Shown here one piece after another: positions 15,496-24,750 of a stretch of DNA of 64,000 nucleotides (position 1 is the stretch's first letter; each line of letters starts with the position of its first letter). The DNA comes from Halochromatium salexigens. GTDB lineage: Bacteria; Pseudomonadota; Gammaproteobacteria; Chromatiales; Chromatiaceae. The stretch is taken from positions 1 to 64,000 of the forward strand of contig NZ_NHSF01000068.1 of the NCBI RefSeq assembly GCF_016653295.1, given 5' to 3'. The translations under genes and the position numbers were made by a program. Below the pieces are notes generated by a model. That model was given only the letters and a program-made list of their open reading frames with translations. It was not told where the DNA came from and did no database searches.

Positions 15496-17289
15496 CTAGC
15501 GGCCATCAATGTGGCGCTGCAGCCAATACTCGAGCAGGGCGACATGCCAGAGCTTGCTGCCCTGGATGCGGGTGTGATGCTGATCCGGGGCGTCCAGTAG
15601 CTGCTCGATGTAGTCGCGGCGATACAGCCCACGCTCGCGGCAGGCCTGGGCGTTGAGGATATCGCGCATGAAGTCCAGAAAGGCCCCGCGCACGTACTTG
15701 AGCGCCGGCATCGGGAAATAGCCCTTGGGCCGATCGATCACCGCATCCGGCAGCCGCCCGCGTGCGATCGCCTTGAGCGGATACTTGCCACCGTCGCGCA
15801 GGCGCAGCGCCGGTGGGCACCGCGCCGCCAGCTCGACCAACTGGTGATCGAGGAAGGGCACCCGCGCCTCCAGCCCCCAAGCCATGGTCATGTTGTCGAC
15901 CCGCTTCACCGGGTCATCGACGATCAGGGTGGTCACATCCAGGCGCAGCACCGCATCGATGATCTCATCGGCGCCGGGCTCGGCGAGGCGCTCGGCGACA
16001 TAGGCGCCGGTATGGTCTGGCCCGGCGTAGGCGAGCGCGACCATCCGCAGGTACTCGTCGTGATCGCGGTCAAAATAGTGGCGGCGCACGCGATCGACAG
16101 GATCCCCCTCGGTCTCAGCGGCGATGCGCGGGTACCAGAAATAACCGCCGAAGACCTCGTCGGCGCCCTGCCCCGACTGCACCACCTTGATCTCGCGCGA
16201 GACCTGCTCGGCGAGCAGATAGAAGGCCACCGCGTCCTGAGCGAACATCGGCTCGGTCATCGCGTCGACTGCTTCGGGCAGGCGCCGCAGCACCTCATCG
16301 TTCGGCACCCGGAAGCGGTGATGGCGGGTGCCGAAGTAGTCGACCACCTGATCGGAGTACTCGAACTCGCTGCCGGCCTCCTCGGGCGTGTCCTCGAAAC
16401 CGACCGAAAAGGTGTGCAGATCGCCAACGCCGTGCTCGGCCAGCAAGGCCACCAACAAGCTGGAATCGAGCCCGCCCGAGAGCAGCACGCCAACCGACAC
16501 ATCGGCGATCTCGCGGCGCTTGCGCACCGCCGCCTCGAGCGCATCGTGGATGGCCTCGACCCATTCGGCATCGCTCGTCGGGAGCCTGGAACCGCTCGCG
16601 CCTCGGGTCGCCTCCAGCTGCCAGTAGCGCTGCTCAGTGCGGCGCCCATCGGCATCGATGCGCAGCCAGTGCGCGGGTGGAAGCTTGCGCACATCGCTCA
16701 GGATGGTACGCGGCGCCGGCACCACCGCATGTAGCGTGAAGAGATGATGCAGCGCCACCGGGTCGATTCCACCGCCGACCCCGCCGGCGGCGACTAGCGC
16801 CTGCGTGGTCGAAGCAAAGCGCAACCGGCCGTTGACCTCGCTCCAATAGAGCGGCTTGATGCCGAAGCGATCCCGCGCGAGGAAGAGCTGACGCCGGTTG
16901 GTATCCCAGATCGCGAACGCGAACATCCCGTGCAGCCGCTCGACGCAGCCTTCGCCCCAGGCATGCCAAGCCTTGAGGATGACTTCGGTGTCGCCGTCGG
17001 AGAAAAAACTGTAACCCTTATCACGCAGTTCACGGCGCAGCTCGGGGTGGTTATAAATGGTGCCGTTGAACACCAGCGCGAGCCCGAGCCCCTGATCGAC
17101 CATCGGTTGATTGGAGCGCACCGAGAGATCGATGATCGACAGCCGCCGATGACCAAGCGCGACCGCGCCATCGCCATAGCTGCCGCCGTGATCGGGTCCC
17201 CGCGGCTGTAGGCGCTCCATCATCCGGGCGATCGCGCCTAGATCCGCGGGCGTCCCGTCGAAACGCAGTTCTCCGCAAATGCCACACAT
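15496..17289 (-). CDS. Glutamine amidotransferase, asparagine synthase family (NAGGN type)
   Basis: 597-residue protein starting MCGICGELRF. Cys2 is the class II glutaminase nucleophile, and the glutaminase domain (about 1-215) is followed by an asparagine-synthetase ATP-pyrophosphatase domain (about 230-590; LLSGGLDSSLL is the PP-loop). The block LHHLFTLHAVVPAPRTIL and the overall length fit the subfamily that amidates N-acetylglutaminylglutamine, an osmoprotectant dipeptide, rather than housekeeping AsnB. In that pathway it normally sits beside an ATP-grasp/GNAT synthetase and a peptidase, neither of which is seen here. It is transcribed divergently from sodB. A general asparagine synthase remains possible. 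Confidence 0.85.
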   Translation of the reverse strand: MCGICGELRFDGTPADLGAIARMMERLQPRGPDHGGSYGDGAVALGHRRLSIIDLSVRSNQPMVDQGLGLALVFNGTIYNHPELRRELRDKGYSFFSDGDTEVILKAWHAWGEGCVERLHGMFAFAIWDTNRRQLFLARDRFGIKPLYWSEVNGRLRFASTTQALVAAGGVGGGIDPVALHHLFTLHAVVPAPRTILSDVRKLPPAHWLRIDADGRRTEQRYWQLEATRGASGSRLPTSDAEWVEAIHDALEAAVRKRREIADVSVGVLLSGGLDSSLLVALLAEHGVGDLHTFSVGFEDTPEEAGSEFEYSDQVVDYFGTRHHRFRVPNDEVLRRLPEAVDAMTEPMFAQDAVAFYLLAEQVSREIKVVQSGQGADEVFGGYFWYPRIAAETEGDPVDRVRRHYFDRDHDEYLRMVALAYAGPDHTGAYVAERLAEPGADEIIDAVLRLDVTTLIVDDPVKRVDNMTMAWGLEARVPFLDHQLVELAARCPPALRLRDGGKYPLKAIARGRLPDAVIDRPKGYFPMPALKYVRGAFLDFMRDILNAQACRERGLYRRDYIEQLLDAPDQHHTRIQGSKLWHVALLEYWLQRHIDGR

Positions 17290-17415
17290 CAGCTCGTTAC
17301 CTCTGCTAACCTATTTTTTCCTTGATATCCGACATCTCGGGCCTACGTTTTCATCGCTAGTCTTCCATTCACCCATTCCAACAACCGACCCAGCAACCAA
17401 GCTAGGAGAGTCAGT

Positions 17416-17997
17416 ATGGCACACGAACTTCCCCCACTTCCGTACGAGAAAAACGCCCTCGAGCCGGTCATCTCCGCCGAAACCCTCGAGTATCACTACG
17501 GCAAGCACCACCAGACCTACGTCAACAATCTCAACAACCTGGTGCCGGGAACCGAATTCGACGGCAAGTCGCTCGAGGAGATCATCAAATCCGCGTCCGG
17601 CGGCGTGTTCAACAACGCCGCGCAGGTCTGGAACCATACCTTCTACTGGAACTGCCTGAGCCCAAACGGCGGCGGCGAGCCCACCGGTCCCGTTGCCGAC
17701 GCGATCAACGCCACGTTCGGCAGCTTCGACGAGTTTAAAAAGCAGTTCAGCCAATCCGCAGCCACCAACTTCGGCTCCGGCTGGACCTGGCTGGTCAAGA
17801 ACAGCGACGGCAGCGTCGAGATCATGAATACCTCGAATGCCGGCACGCCAATGACGCACGGCAAGACCGCGCTACTGACCGTCGATGTGTGGGAGCATGC
17901 CTACTATATCGACTACCGCAACGCGAGGCCGAAGTACCTTGAAGCCATCTGGGACAAGATCAACTGGGATTTTGTCGCTAAGAACTTCGCAGGCTAG
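17416..17997 (+). CDS. sodB: Iron superoxide dismutase
   Basis: 193-residue cytoplasmic superoxide dismutase converting superoxide to peroxide and oxygen. Metal ligands are in place: His27 (EYHYGKHH), His74 (VWNHTFYW), Asp157 and His161 (DVWEHAYY). Gln70 in NNAAQVWNH is typical of iron-type enzymes, as is the N-terminus [15 protein letters not shown]. The ribosome site TAGGAGAG lies 5 bases before the ATG. It is monocistronic by context: an upstream divergent amidotransferase and a GC-rich hairpin 22 bp after its stop. It fits a phototroph that meets oxygen at oxic-anoxic interfaces. Confidence 0.97.
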   Translation: MAHELPPLPYEKNALEPVISAETLEYHYGKHHQTYVNNLNNLVPGTEFDGKSLEEIIKSASGGVFNNAAQVWNHTFYWNCLSPNGGGEPTGPVADAINATFGSFDEFKKQFSQSAATNFGSGWTWLVKNSDGSVEIMNTSNAGTPMTHGKTALLTVDVWEHAYYIDYRNARPKYLEAIWDKINWDFVAKNFAG

Positions 17998-18018
17998 ACC
18001 AACGTTACAACCTCATAA

Positions 18019-18041
18019 GCCGCGCCGAACCTCGGCGCGGC
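18019..18041 (+). terminator. GC-rich hairpin after sodB
   Basis: Perfect 10-bp stem GCCGCGCCGA / TCGGCGCGGC with a 3-nt loop, 22 bp after the sodB stop. No T-tract follows, so it is either a 3'-stabilising hairpin or a weak or Rho-assisted terminator. Confidence 0.55.
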
Positions 18042-18090
18042 GAGAGGGTGGTGAAGGTCGCCATACGCAGGCCTGTTGAAAACTGCTACC

Positions 18091-18132
18091 ACTGTGTCCA
18101 GCCGCATGGCGGTTCCACGCCTTCGACACAGT
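18091..18132. repeat. 8-bp inverted repeat in sodB-phhB spacer
   Basis: ACTGTGTC at 18091-18098 and GACACAGT at 18125-18132 form a perfect inverted repeat with a 26-nt interior. It lies in non-coding DNA beside the hicA-like remnant. It may be a decayed element end or a structured RNA; nothing else supports either reading. Confidence 0.3.
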
Positions 18133-18209
18133 ACGCTTGCTGCAGGGCTCACTGGAGGTTGATACAGGTGAACCGGGAGCGCTGTGTTAAGCGACCTCGG
18201 CCAACTGTT

Positions 18210-18325
18210 GGGAGGTGCCTTTACCATAAGTTGGTGCACGACATTTCCGTGGCTTCCCTTCCGGTCCCAATGGAGGACACCTGCTTCCTCAAGCTCTCGC
18301 AACAGCTCTTAATGTTGCGAGGCAT
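18210..18325 (-). pseudogene. Decayed HicA-like toxin remnant
   Basis: On the minus strand an ATG at 18325, preceded by GAGG, opens with MPRNI. After a frame change it continues ELLRELEEAGVLHWDRKGSH followed by GNVVH, which resembles the HicA mRNA-interferase fold with its GSH histidine motif. The first frame stops early, and the second loses similarity within about 15 codons. No HicB antitoxin is recognisable. It occupies part of the 363-bp spacer between sodB and phhB; the rest of that spacer holds the sodB hairpin and an inverted repeat. The assignment rests on a short stretch and is tentative. Confidence 0.35.
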
Positions 18326-18360
18326 GATCTTTGCCTCTAATGCCTCGGGCTTATAGACGC

Positions 18361-18681
18361 TCAGTGCTCAAAGATACGATCCCTCGAGATCGCTTCCATC
18401 CGCGTGGCAAGCTCAAAATCCAACTCAGTCAGACCGCCAACATCATGCGTGGCTAGGTCAACGCGGACGGTCTTGTAGACGTTGAACCATTCTGGATGAT
18501 GGTCCATCGACTCGGCCTCAAGCGCGGCACGCGTCATGAACCCGAAGGCCTCACTGAAGTTGCGAAACTGGAAGGTCTTATGGAGCTTACCGCCTTCGAT
18601 GGTCCAAGGCACGTCGGCGCCGGTGTTGAGCGACTGTAACGAGGTTGCGATCGCGTGATCGTCGAGCTTAACTCGGTGCAT
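18361..18681 (-). CDS. phhB: Pterin-4a-carbinolamine dehydratase
   Basis: 106-residue protein of the PCD/DCoH family, which dehydrates 4a-hydroxytetrahydrobiopterin and recycles the pterin cofactor of aromatic amino-acid hydroxylases. The signature [14 protein letters not shown] contains the catalytic His pair, and [15 protein letters not shown] near the end is typical of the fold. Length matches the family. No phenylalanine hydroxylase is adjacent, and many bacteria keep this gene alone, sometimes linked to molybdopterin metabolism. The gene stands alone between the hicA-like remnant and a 168-bp spacer. Confidence 0.93.
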   Translation of the reverse strand: MHRVKLDDHAIATSLQSLNTGADVPWTIEGGKLHKTFQFRNFSEAFGFMTRAALEAESMDHHPEWFNVYKTVRVDLATHDVGGLTELDFELATRMEAISRDRIFEH

Positions 18682-18803
18682 GGTCAGCCTCAGGATGCGG
18701 TTTAGGAAGTGGCACTAAGGATAAGGAAGGTCAGCAAGACGCGCGCCTTCTTCAAGTCACCCGGAAACGCAAGACCGTTGTGACATTTCCGCGCGCGACC
18801 CGC

Positions 18804-18823
18804 GGGCGCGAAGTCTCGCGCCC
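18804..18823 (-). terminator. Hairpin downstream of hemerythrin-like gene
   Basis: Perfect 8-bp stem GGGCGCGA / TCGCGCCC with a 4-nt loop, 26 bp past the stop of the minus-strand hemerythrin-like gene. No T-run follows, so function as a terminator is uncertain. Confidence 0.4.
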
Positions 18824-18849
18824 TGCGTGCACTCGCACCTTGCTCTCGC

Positions 18850-19296
18850 TCAGGCCGCCACCCGGTTTTTCTCCTCGAGCTTGCGGATCAGCGGATACAG
18901 ATGCTCGGTCTCGCGTTGAATGCGATCCAGTACCAAGGCGAACATCTGCTCGGTCTCAGCCAGGAATTCATCGTAATCGCGGATCTGCAACCGGCGATGT
19001 GGCTCCGAGCACCAGTCCTTCAGATACTTATTAAAAATGCGCTTGATCTCGGTAGAGCCAGAGAGGAAGCGGTTCGCAGTGTTCTTCACCGACTGATCCG
19101 GATACGAGATCAATCGCCCGCAGAGTTCGCGATCAACCAGTTCGATATGTTCACGTACCTTGCCGGTGTACTCGAAGAAGACATCACAGGCGGTCTCGGT
19201 ATCACACATCTCCCGACTCTGGATCAGGTAGAGAAAGACATTGGAGAGCTCAGTGATCTTGTGGTTCTGAGCGTGCAGTTGGGAAAAGGCAGTCAT
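18850..19296 (-). CDS. Hemerythrin-like protein
   Basis: 148-residue all-helical cytoplasmic protein. The spaced His and acidic residues (HAQNHKITEL, VREHIELVDREL, IQRETEHLYPLI) fit a hemerythrin/HHE-type four-helix bundle that binds a non-heme di-iron site, used for oxygen or NO sensing, storage or repair. The ligand set is not perfectly canonical, so metal binding is inferred. ATG 19296 is chosen because GGAGG precedes it by 11 bases; the in-frame extension upstream reads like non-coding sequence. A second, related protein is encoded at 44876-45337. Confidence 0.75.
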   Translation of the reverse strand: MTAFSQLHAQNHKITELSNVFLYLIQSREMCDTETACDVFFEYTGKVREHIELVDRELCGRLISYPDQSVKNTANRFLSGSTEIKRIFNKYLKDWCSEPHRRLQIRDYDEFLAETEQMFALVLDRIQRETEHLYPLIRKLEEKNRVAA

Positions 19297-19458
19297 GGGG
19301 CAGTAATCCTCCAAAAGCAATAGATTGCCCCCTCGGGGGTCTTGGTGGTTCGGTCGTTTTTGGTTATAACTACTAGCATAGCAGCGGCAAAGACACAAGG
19401 AAGCGACGAACAGGCGCCAACCAAGGACGCGGCGATGGCAATAGGGTGTGGCTCGGCG

Positions 19459-21222
19459 TCACGTCCCTGTCAGGGCGTCTGCGGACTCAATCATCGTATC
19501 GAACCGACCGCCGGGCAGCACCATCGGCAGCACGTCTTCGGCCTTGTCGACCCAAACGTCGACCAGCACCGGCCCGGCCATCATCAGGGCTTGCTCAAGT
19601 ACCTCGTGCAACCGTTCGGGCTCCTTGACCCGCAGAGTCTCGAGGCGAGGATAGACCTGCTTGAGTCCGAGCAGGTTCGGCATCTGGCGCCGGCAGGTCT
19701 GGTCGAGTGCCATGCAATCCGGATCGCAGTCGTGGCGCCGTGCCAGACAGGTTTCATAATGATGACCGCCGTCCATCATATCTTCCCACTGGCGCACCAT
19801 GCCGAGGAAGCTATTGTTGAGCACGAACATCTTCAGCGGGATCGCGTTCGCGACCACGGTCGCCAGCTCCTGGATGTTCATCTGGAAGCTGCCGTCGCCA
19901 TCGATCAGCACCACCGGTCGATCCGGACGGCCATACCAGGCGCCGATCGCCGCCGGCAGCCCAAAGCCCATGGTGCCGAGGCCACCGGAGCTGATCCACT
20001 GGCGTGGGCGCTGGAAGCGATAATACTGGGCCGACCACATCTGGTGTTGACCCACGCCGGTGACCAGGGTCGCATCGCCGGCGGTCAGCGCCGAGAGGGT
20101 CTCGACCACCGCTTGCGGTTTGATGTAATCGCCACTGCCATAGGGTAACGGCAACTGCCGGCGCCACTCGCCGACCTGTTCCAGCCAGCGCGGATGGCGC
20201 GCCTGGCGCGTGCTGGCCAGCGCATGGTCGAAAAACGCGCTCAGCGAGGCGACCAGGTGCAGCTCGGTCTTGATCGTCTTGTCGATCTCGGAGGGGTCGA
20301 TGTCGACATGCGCGATGCGCTTGCCCAGGGCGAAGTCCTTGACCGCGACGCGATCATCGAAGCGCCCGCCCAGGCTCAGGATCAGGTCGGCATCGCGCAG
20401 CGCATAGTTGGCCGGCACGCTGCCGTGCATGCCGGGCATGCCAAGATAATAGGGCGCGTCGAAGGGTACCGCGCCGAGCGCGTTGAAGGTGGTGGTGACC
20501 GGCACCTCGAAGCGCTCGGCGACACGACACAGGGCCGCTGCGGCGCCGGCGTGGATGATGCCGCCGCCGGCCTTGATCACCGGCCGCTCGGCGCTGCTCA
20601 GCGCCTCGAGGATGGCATCGGCGCGCGCGGGCTCGAACGGGATCGCCGGGCGATGCCGGCGCCGTGCCGGGTGCGGCGCCAGGCAGGCGGCGAGTTGGAC
20701 ATCCTTGCAGATATCCACCACCACCGGCCCCGGGCGGCCGTGCTGGGCCAAGGCGAAGGCCTCGCGCAGCATCCACTCGAGATCATCGACATCACGCACC
20801 AGGTAATTGTGCTTGGAGAGCGGCCGCGTGAAACCGACGGTATCGACCTCCTGGAAGGCATCGCTGCCGATCGCATGGCTCGGCACCTGGCCGGTGATGA
20901 AGACCGTCGGCACCGAATCCTTGTGCGCGTCGGCGATCGGCGTGGCGAGATTGGTCGCGCCCGGCCCGGAGGTGGCGAGTGCGACCCCGACGCGCCCGCT
21001 CGCGCGCGCATAGCCCTCGGCCGAATGGCCGGCCCCGCCCTCCTGCCGGCAGAGCACGAAGCGCGGTACCGGCTCACCCCGGCGCATGCGCTTGTTCAGC
21101 TCCACATGCAGCGGGATCACCGCGCCGCCGGTATGCCCGAAGATGACCTCGACCCCGAGATCTTGCAGGACGTCGAAGAGCAAGGCGGCGCCGGTGGGAT
21201 GCAGGCTAACGGAATCGTTCAT
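19459..21222 (-). CDS. ilvB: Acetolactate synthase-type thiamine diphosphate enzyme
   Basis: 587-residue ThDP-dependent enzyme of the acetohydroxyacid synthase family, condensing pyruvate to 2-acetolactate. The Pyr domain holds the catalytic Glu in CRQEGGAGHSAEGYA. The central domain spans about 195-330. The PP domain has the ThDP-Mg motif (LIDGDGSFQMNIQEL ending in a VLNNSFLG block). No regulatory subunit gene (ilvN) is next to it, which raises the possibility of a catabolic or divergent enzyme. It follows pta-ackA on the same strand after about 100 bp, so a shared role at the pyruvate/acetyl-CoA node is possible. The ATG at 21222 is preferred to the in-frame TTG at 21228. Confidence 0.85.
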   Translation of the reverse strand: MNDSVSLHPTGAALLFDVLQDLGVEVIFGHTGGAVIPLHVELNKRMRRGEPVPRFVLCRQEGGAGHSAEGYARASGRVGVALATSGPGATNLATPIADAHKDSVPTVFITGQVPSHAIGSDAFQEVDTVGFTRPLSKHNYLVRDVDDLEWMLREAFALAQHGRPGPVVVDICKDVQLAACLAPHPARRRHRPAIPFEPARADAILEALSSAERPVIKAGGGIIHAGAAAALCRVAERFEVPVTTTFNALGAVPFDAPYYLGMPGMHGSVPANYALRDADLILSLGGRFDDRVAVKDFALGKRIAHVDIDPSEIDKTIKTELHLVASLSAFFDHALASTRQARHPRWLEQVGEWRRQLPLPYGSGDYIKPQAVVETLSALTAGDATLVTGVGQHQMWSAQYYRFQRPRQWISSGGLGTMGFGLPAAIGAWYGRPDRPVVLIDGDGSFQMNIQELATVVANAIPLKMFVLNNSFLGMVRQWEDMMDGGHHYETCLARRHDCDPDCMALDQTCRRQMPNLLGLKQVYPRLETLRVKEPERLHEVLEQALMMAGPVLVDVWVDKAEDVLPMVLPGGRFDTMIESADALTGT

Positions 21223-21322
21223 CGGCAATCGACTGGATCAAGGGGATGGATCGAAGAGGTAACTTTTTATGATAACGGGCCAGCCGGTGAGCGTGTTGAT
21301 CGGCGCCAACCAACACGGCGAC

Positions 21323-22522
21323 TCAGCTCACCGCCGCGAGCGCCTCGCGTGCAATCTGCAGCTCTTCATTGGTCGGAATCACCCAGACCTGGATTGGGCT
21401 CTGCGGACTCGACACCGCCCGCTCCTCGCTCGAGGCGGCGGCATTGGCCTCGGCATCGAGCTGGATGCCAAGCGGCTCGAGGCCGCCGCAGGCACGCGCG
21501 CGCAGTTCGGCTGAGTTCTCGCCGATGCCGCCGGTGAAGACCAGGGCATCGGTCCGGCCGAGTTCGGCCAGATAGGCGCCGATGTACTTCTTCAGCCGAT
21601 GGGCGGTGACGCCAAGGGCTAGTTCGGCGGCCTCGTCGCCCTCCTCGGCGCGGCGCTGGATCTCGCGCAGATCATTATCGCCGCAGAGACCGAGCAGCCC
21701 GCTCTGGCGATTGAGCAGATCCTCCAAGCGGTCGTTGTCGAGCCCAAGTTGCTGGCTCAAGTAGAAAGGCACCGCCGGGTCGATATCACCGCAGCGGGTG
21801 CCCATCACCAGGCCCTCGAGCGGAGTCATGCCCATCGAGGTATCGATGCTGCTGCCCTCGCGGATCGCGGTCGCGCTGGCGCCATTGCCCAGATGCAGGG
21901 TGATCAGGTTGCACTGCTCGAACGGCTTGCCGAGCCGCTCGGCGGCGCGCCGGCCGACATAATGATGCGAGGTACCGTGGAACCCGTAGCGGCGCACCCC
22001 GTGCTCGCGATACAGATCATCCGAGATCGCATAACGGTAGGCGGTGCGCGGCATGGTCTGATGGAAAGCGGTATCGAAGACCGCCACCTGCGGGGTGTTC
22101 GGGAACAGCGCGCGCGCGACCAGGATGCCATCGAGATTGGCCGGGTTGTGCAGCGGTGCCAGCGGGACGACCTGACGGATCGCTTCGATCACGTCGTCAT
22201 CGACACAGGTTGGCGCATGAAAAGCCTCGCCCCCATGCACGACACGGTGCCCGACCGCCAACAGCTCCGCGGGGTCCGCCAAGGCGCCGCTGCGCGCTAG
22301 GGCGCCGGCGATGCGCTGCAACCCCTGCTGGTGATCGGGCATCGCCGCCCGCTCCTCCAGCGTCTGCGCGCTGCCCTTGGCATCGGTCCAACTGTAGCGC
22401 AGGACGGCCTCGGGCTCGCCGATGCGGGTCACCGAGCCTGCGGCCGGCACGCTCCAATCATCACTGCGAAAGAGCTGGAACTTGATCGACGAGCTGCCGG
22501 AATTGAGCACCAGCACCTTCAT
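21323..22522 (-). CDS. ackA: Acetate kinase
   Basis: 399-residue acetokinase family enzyme that interconverts acetyl phosphate plus ADP and acetate plus ATP. It starts MKVLVLNSGSSSIKFQLF, the family phosphate-binding motif. It also carries RYGFHGTSHHYV with the catalytic-site His, HLGNGASATAI, and VFTGGIGENSAELRA near the C-terminus. Length matches the usual 395-405. Its start codon overlaps the stop of pta by 4 bp, so the two enzymes of the acetate-acetyl-CoA pathway are translated together. In a phototroph this pair can assimilate acetate or dispose of excess acetyl-CoA in the dark. Confidence 0.97.
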   Translation of the reverse strand: MKVLVLNSGSSSIKFQLFRSDDWSVPAAGSVTRIGEPEAVLRYSWTDAKGSAQTLEERAAMPDHQQGLQRIAGALARSGALADPAELLAVGHRVVHGGEAFHAPTCVDDDVIEAIRQVVPLAPLHNPANLDGILVARALFPNTPQVAVFDTAFHQTMPRTAYRYAISDDLYREHGVRRYGFHGTSHHYVGRRAAERLGKPFEQCNLITLHLGNGASATAIREGSSIDTSMGMTPLEGLVMGTRCGDIDPAVPFYLSQQLGLDNDRLEDLLNRQSGLLGLCGDNDLREIQRRAEEGDEAAELALGVTAHRLKKYIGAYLAELGRTDALVFTGGIGENSAELRARACGGLEPLGIQLDAEANAAASSEERAVSSPQSPIQVWVIPTNEELQIAREALAAVS

Positions 22523-24615
22523 GAGGCCTCTCCGATGGTCTGCGCTTGGATCGCGGTGATGGCGACCGTGTTGACGATATCGGTGACGGTACAGCCGCGA
22601 CTGAGGTCGTTGACCGGCTTATTCAGCCCCTGCAGCACCGGACCGATAGCCACCGCCCCAGCACTACGCTGCACCGCCTTGTAGGTGTTGTTGCCGGTAT
22701 TCAAGTCGGGGAAGATGAACACCGTCGCCTGCCCGGCGACCTCGCTATCCGGCATCTTCGAGCGCGCGACGCTGGCATCGACCGCGGCATCGTACTGGAT
22801 CGGCCCCTCGAGCTTGAGATCGGGACGGCGCTGGCGCGCGATCGCGACCGCCTCGCGGACCTTCTCGACATCGGCACCCTTGCCGGAGGCACCCGTCGAA
22901 TAAGACAGCATCGCAATGCGTGGCTCCACGCCAAAGGCGGCGGCGGTGCCGGCCGAGGTGATGGCGATATCAGCAAGCTGCTCGGCATCCGGATTCGGGT
23001 TTACCGCACAGTCGCCATAGACCAGCACCCGATCCGGCATACACATGAAGAACACACTCGAGACCAGCTTGGTCTCGGGCTTAGTCTTGATGGTCTCGAA
23101 CGACGGCCGAATCGTATGCTGAGTGGTGTGCAACGCGCCCGAGACCATGCCGTCGGCGTCGCCGGTATAGACCATCAGGGTGCCGAAGTAGCTCACATCT
23201 TCAAGCGCGTCGAAGGCGATCTGCTCCGAGATCCCCTTGTACGCGCGCAGACCATGATAAACGCTCGCGTACTCGGAACGCTTCGGCGACTCGACCGGGT
23301 TGATGATCTGGATGGCCTCGAGCTTCAGGCCTAATTCGCCGATCCGGCGTCGAATCTTCTCCGGATTGCCCAGCAGGATCAGCTCGGCGACACCGCGCAG
23401 GCTGAGAATCTCGGCGGCGCGCAGGATGCGTTCGTCCTGCCCCTCGGGCAGCACAATCCGCTTGCGTTCGGACTTGGCGCGTTGGATCAGCTCATATTCG
23501 AACATCAATGGCGTGATGCGCGAGGACTCATGTAAGGCAATACTCTGCTGCAGCCCCTTGATATCGACCGCGCTCTCGAACACGCCCAGCGCAGCGGCGA
23601 TCTTGCGCTCATCGCCGGGCAGGATGACCGACTCGACCTTGTTTACCGCCAGCGCCGTCTGGAAGGTATCGCGATGAGTGCAGAGCACCGCGACCTTGCT
23701 GCGCCGCAGTCCGGACAACAGGCGCTGGACGTTCTCGGCTGGCTTCAGCCCACCGGTGAGCAGCAACCCCGCAACGCGCGGGAAGGAATCGGCAACATCG
23801 GCCGCCAGGCTGGCGAGGATGATGTCACTGCGATCACCCGCGGTGATGATCAGGCAGCCATCCTCGACATAATTCAGGAAATCCGGCACCTCCATGGCCG
23901 CGACCTTATAGTGGCTGACCACTTGGTTCAGCGCATCGGTCTCACCGCAGACCAGCTCGGTACCGAGCATCTTATGGATTTCGCCGATGGTTGGCTTCGA
24001 CAGCGCCTCGCTCTCGGGCAGTACATGCAGGGTCTCGGTTTGCGGCAACACCGCTTGCGCGCGGCGTTTAACGATGTCGACATAGTCCGGATGCACCCCA
24101 TTGACCACGGTCGCCAACAGGTCACCGCCACGGTTGATCATCGATTCGTGGGCCATGTGTACCGCGTGCAGCGCCTCCTCGGAGCTGCGCTGGAAGCCTT
24201 TGACCACGACCACGATGCTGCAGCCGAAATTGTTGGCCAGATCGGCGTTGAAGTCGAATTCTAGCGAGGGCACCAGGCCGTCGTAGTCAGTGCCGGCGCA
24301 GAGTACCAGGTCGCACTGCTCGTCGAGCAACATGAACTTGTTCAGGATCAGCTTTAGCAGCTCATCGTAATGCCCGGCGGCAGCCAGCTCACTAGCCATT
24401 TGTGCGGTGCAACCGTAGAGCATTTCGGCCTGGAACGGCAGATCGTAACGATCGCGGATCAAGCTCGTCAGGCTGTCCTCCTCAACCGGACCACTGACTA
24501 CCGGCCGGAAAAAGCCGACGCGCCGATTGACCGCCGACAACATCTCCATGAAGCCCAACACGACCACCGATTTGCCGCTGCCCGATCCGGCGCCGGCGAT
24601 GTAAATACTCTGCAT
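22519..24615 (-). CDS. pta: Phosphate acetyltransferase
   Basis: 698-residue long-form phosphotransacetylase converting acetyl-CoA and phosphate to acetyl phosphate and CoA. The N-terminal P-loop/BioD-like domain begins MQSIYIAGAGSGSGKSVV, a DRTGG domain fills the middle (about 210-330), and the C-terminal catalytic domain (about 370-695) contains FFMCMPDRVLVYGDCAVNPN and ALMLSYSTG-type blocks. ATG 24615 is chosen because the family starts with this P-loop; an in-frame ATG at 24672 would add 19 unrelated residues. It is the first gene of the pta-ackA operon. Confidence 0.96.
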   Translation of the reverse strand: MQSIYIAGAGSGSGKSVVVLGFMEMLSAVNRRVGFFRPVVSGPVEEDSLTSLIRDRYDLPFQAEMLYGCTAQMASELAAAGHYDELLKLILNKFMLLDEQCDLVLCAGTDYDGLVPSLEFDFNADLANNFGCSIVVVVKGFQRSSEEALHAVHMAHESMINRGGDLLATVVNGVHPDYVDIVKRRAQAVLPQTETLHVLPESEALSKPTIGEIHKMLGTELVCGETDALNQVVSHYKVAAMEVPDFLNYVEDGCLIITAGDRSDIILASLAADVADSFPRVAGLLLTGGLKPAENVQRLLSGLRRSKVAVLCTHRDTFQTALAVNKVESVILPGDERKIAAALGVFESAVDIKGLQQSIALHESSRITPLMFEYELIQRAKSERKRIVLPEGQDERILRAAEILSLRGVAELILLGNPEKIRRRIGELGLKLEAIQIINPVESPKRSEYASVYHGLRAYKGISEQIAFDALEDVSYFGTLMVYTGDADGMVSGALHTTQHTIRPSFETIKTKPETKLVSSVFFMCMPDRVLVYGDCAVNPNPDAEQLADIAITSAGTAAAFGVEPRIAMLSYSTGASGKGADVEKVREAVAIARQRRPDLKLEGPIQYDAAVDASVARSKMPDSEVAGQATVFIFPDLNTGNNTYKAVQRSAGAVAIGPVLQGLNKPVNDLSRGCTVTDIVNTVAITAIQAQTIGEAS

Positions 24616-24724
24616 AAACGACAATCTCCATGGGTCCAGGCGGCGAGCGCCTGTGACCGGGTTAGCATCCAATGATCATGCCGCAAGCGCGGACAGGATA
24701 GGTTACGGCACTTTGACAGCCGTC

Positions 24725-24747
24725 CGCGCGCCCTTCAAAGGCGCGCG
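24725..24747 (-). terminator. GC hairpin after tandem-thioredoxin gene
   Basis: Perfect 8-bp stem CGCGCGCC / GGCGCGCG with a 7-nt loop, 3 bp beyond the stop of the minus-strand thioredoxin-fold gene and upstream of pta. No U-tract follows on that strand. Confidence 0.45.
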
Positions 24748-24750
24748 CGC

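Noticed and set aside
19342-20148. 268-codon plus-strand frame opposite the ThDP enzyme
   Set aside because: Antisense shadow of a strongly supported gene.
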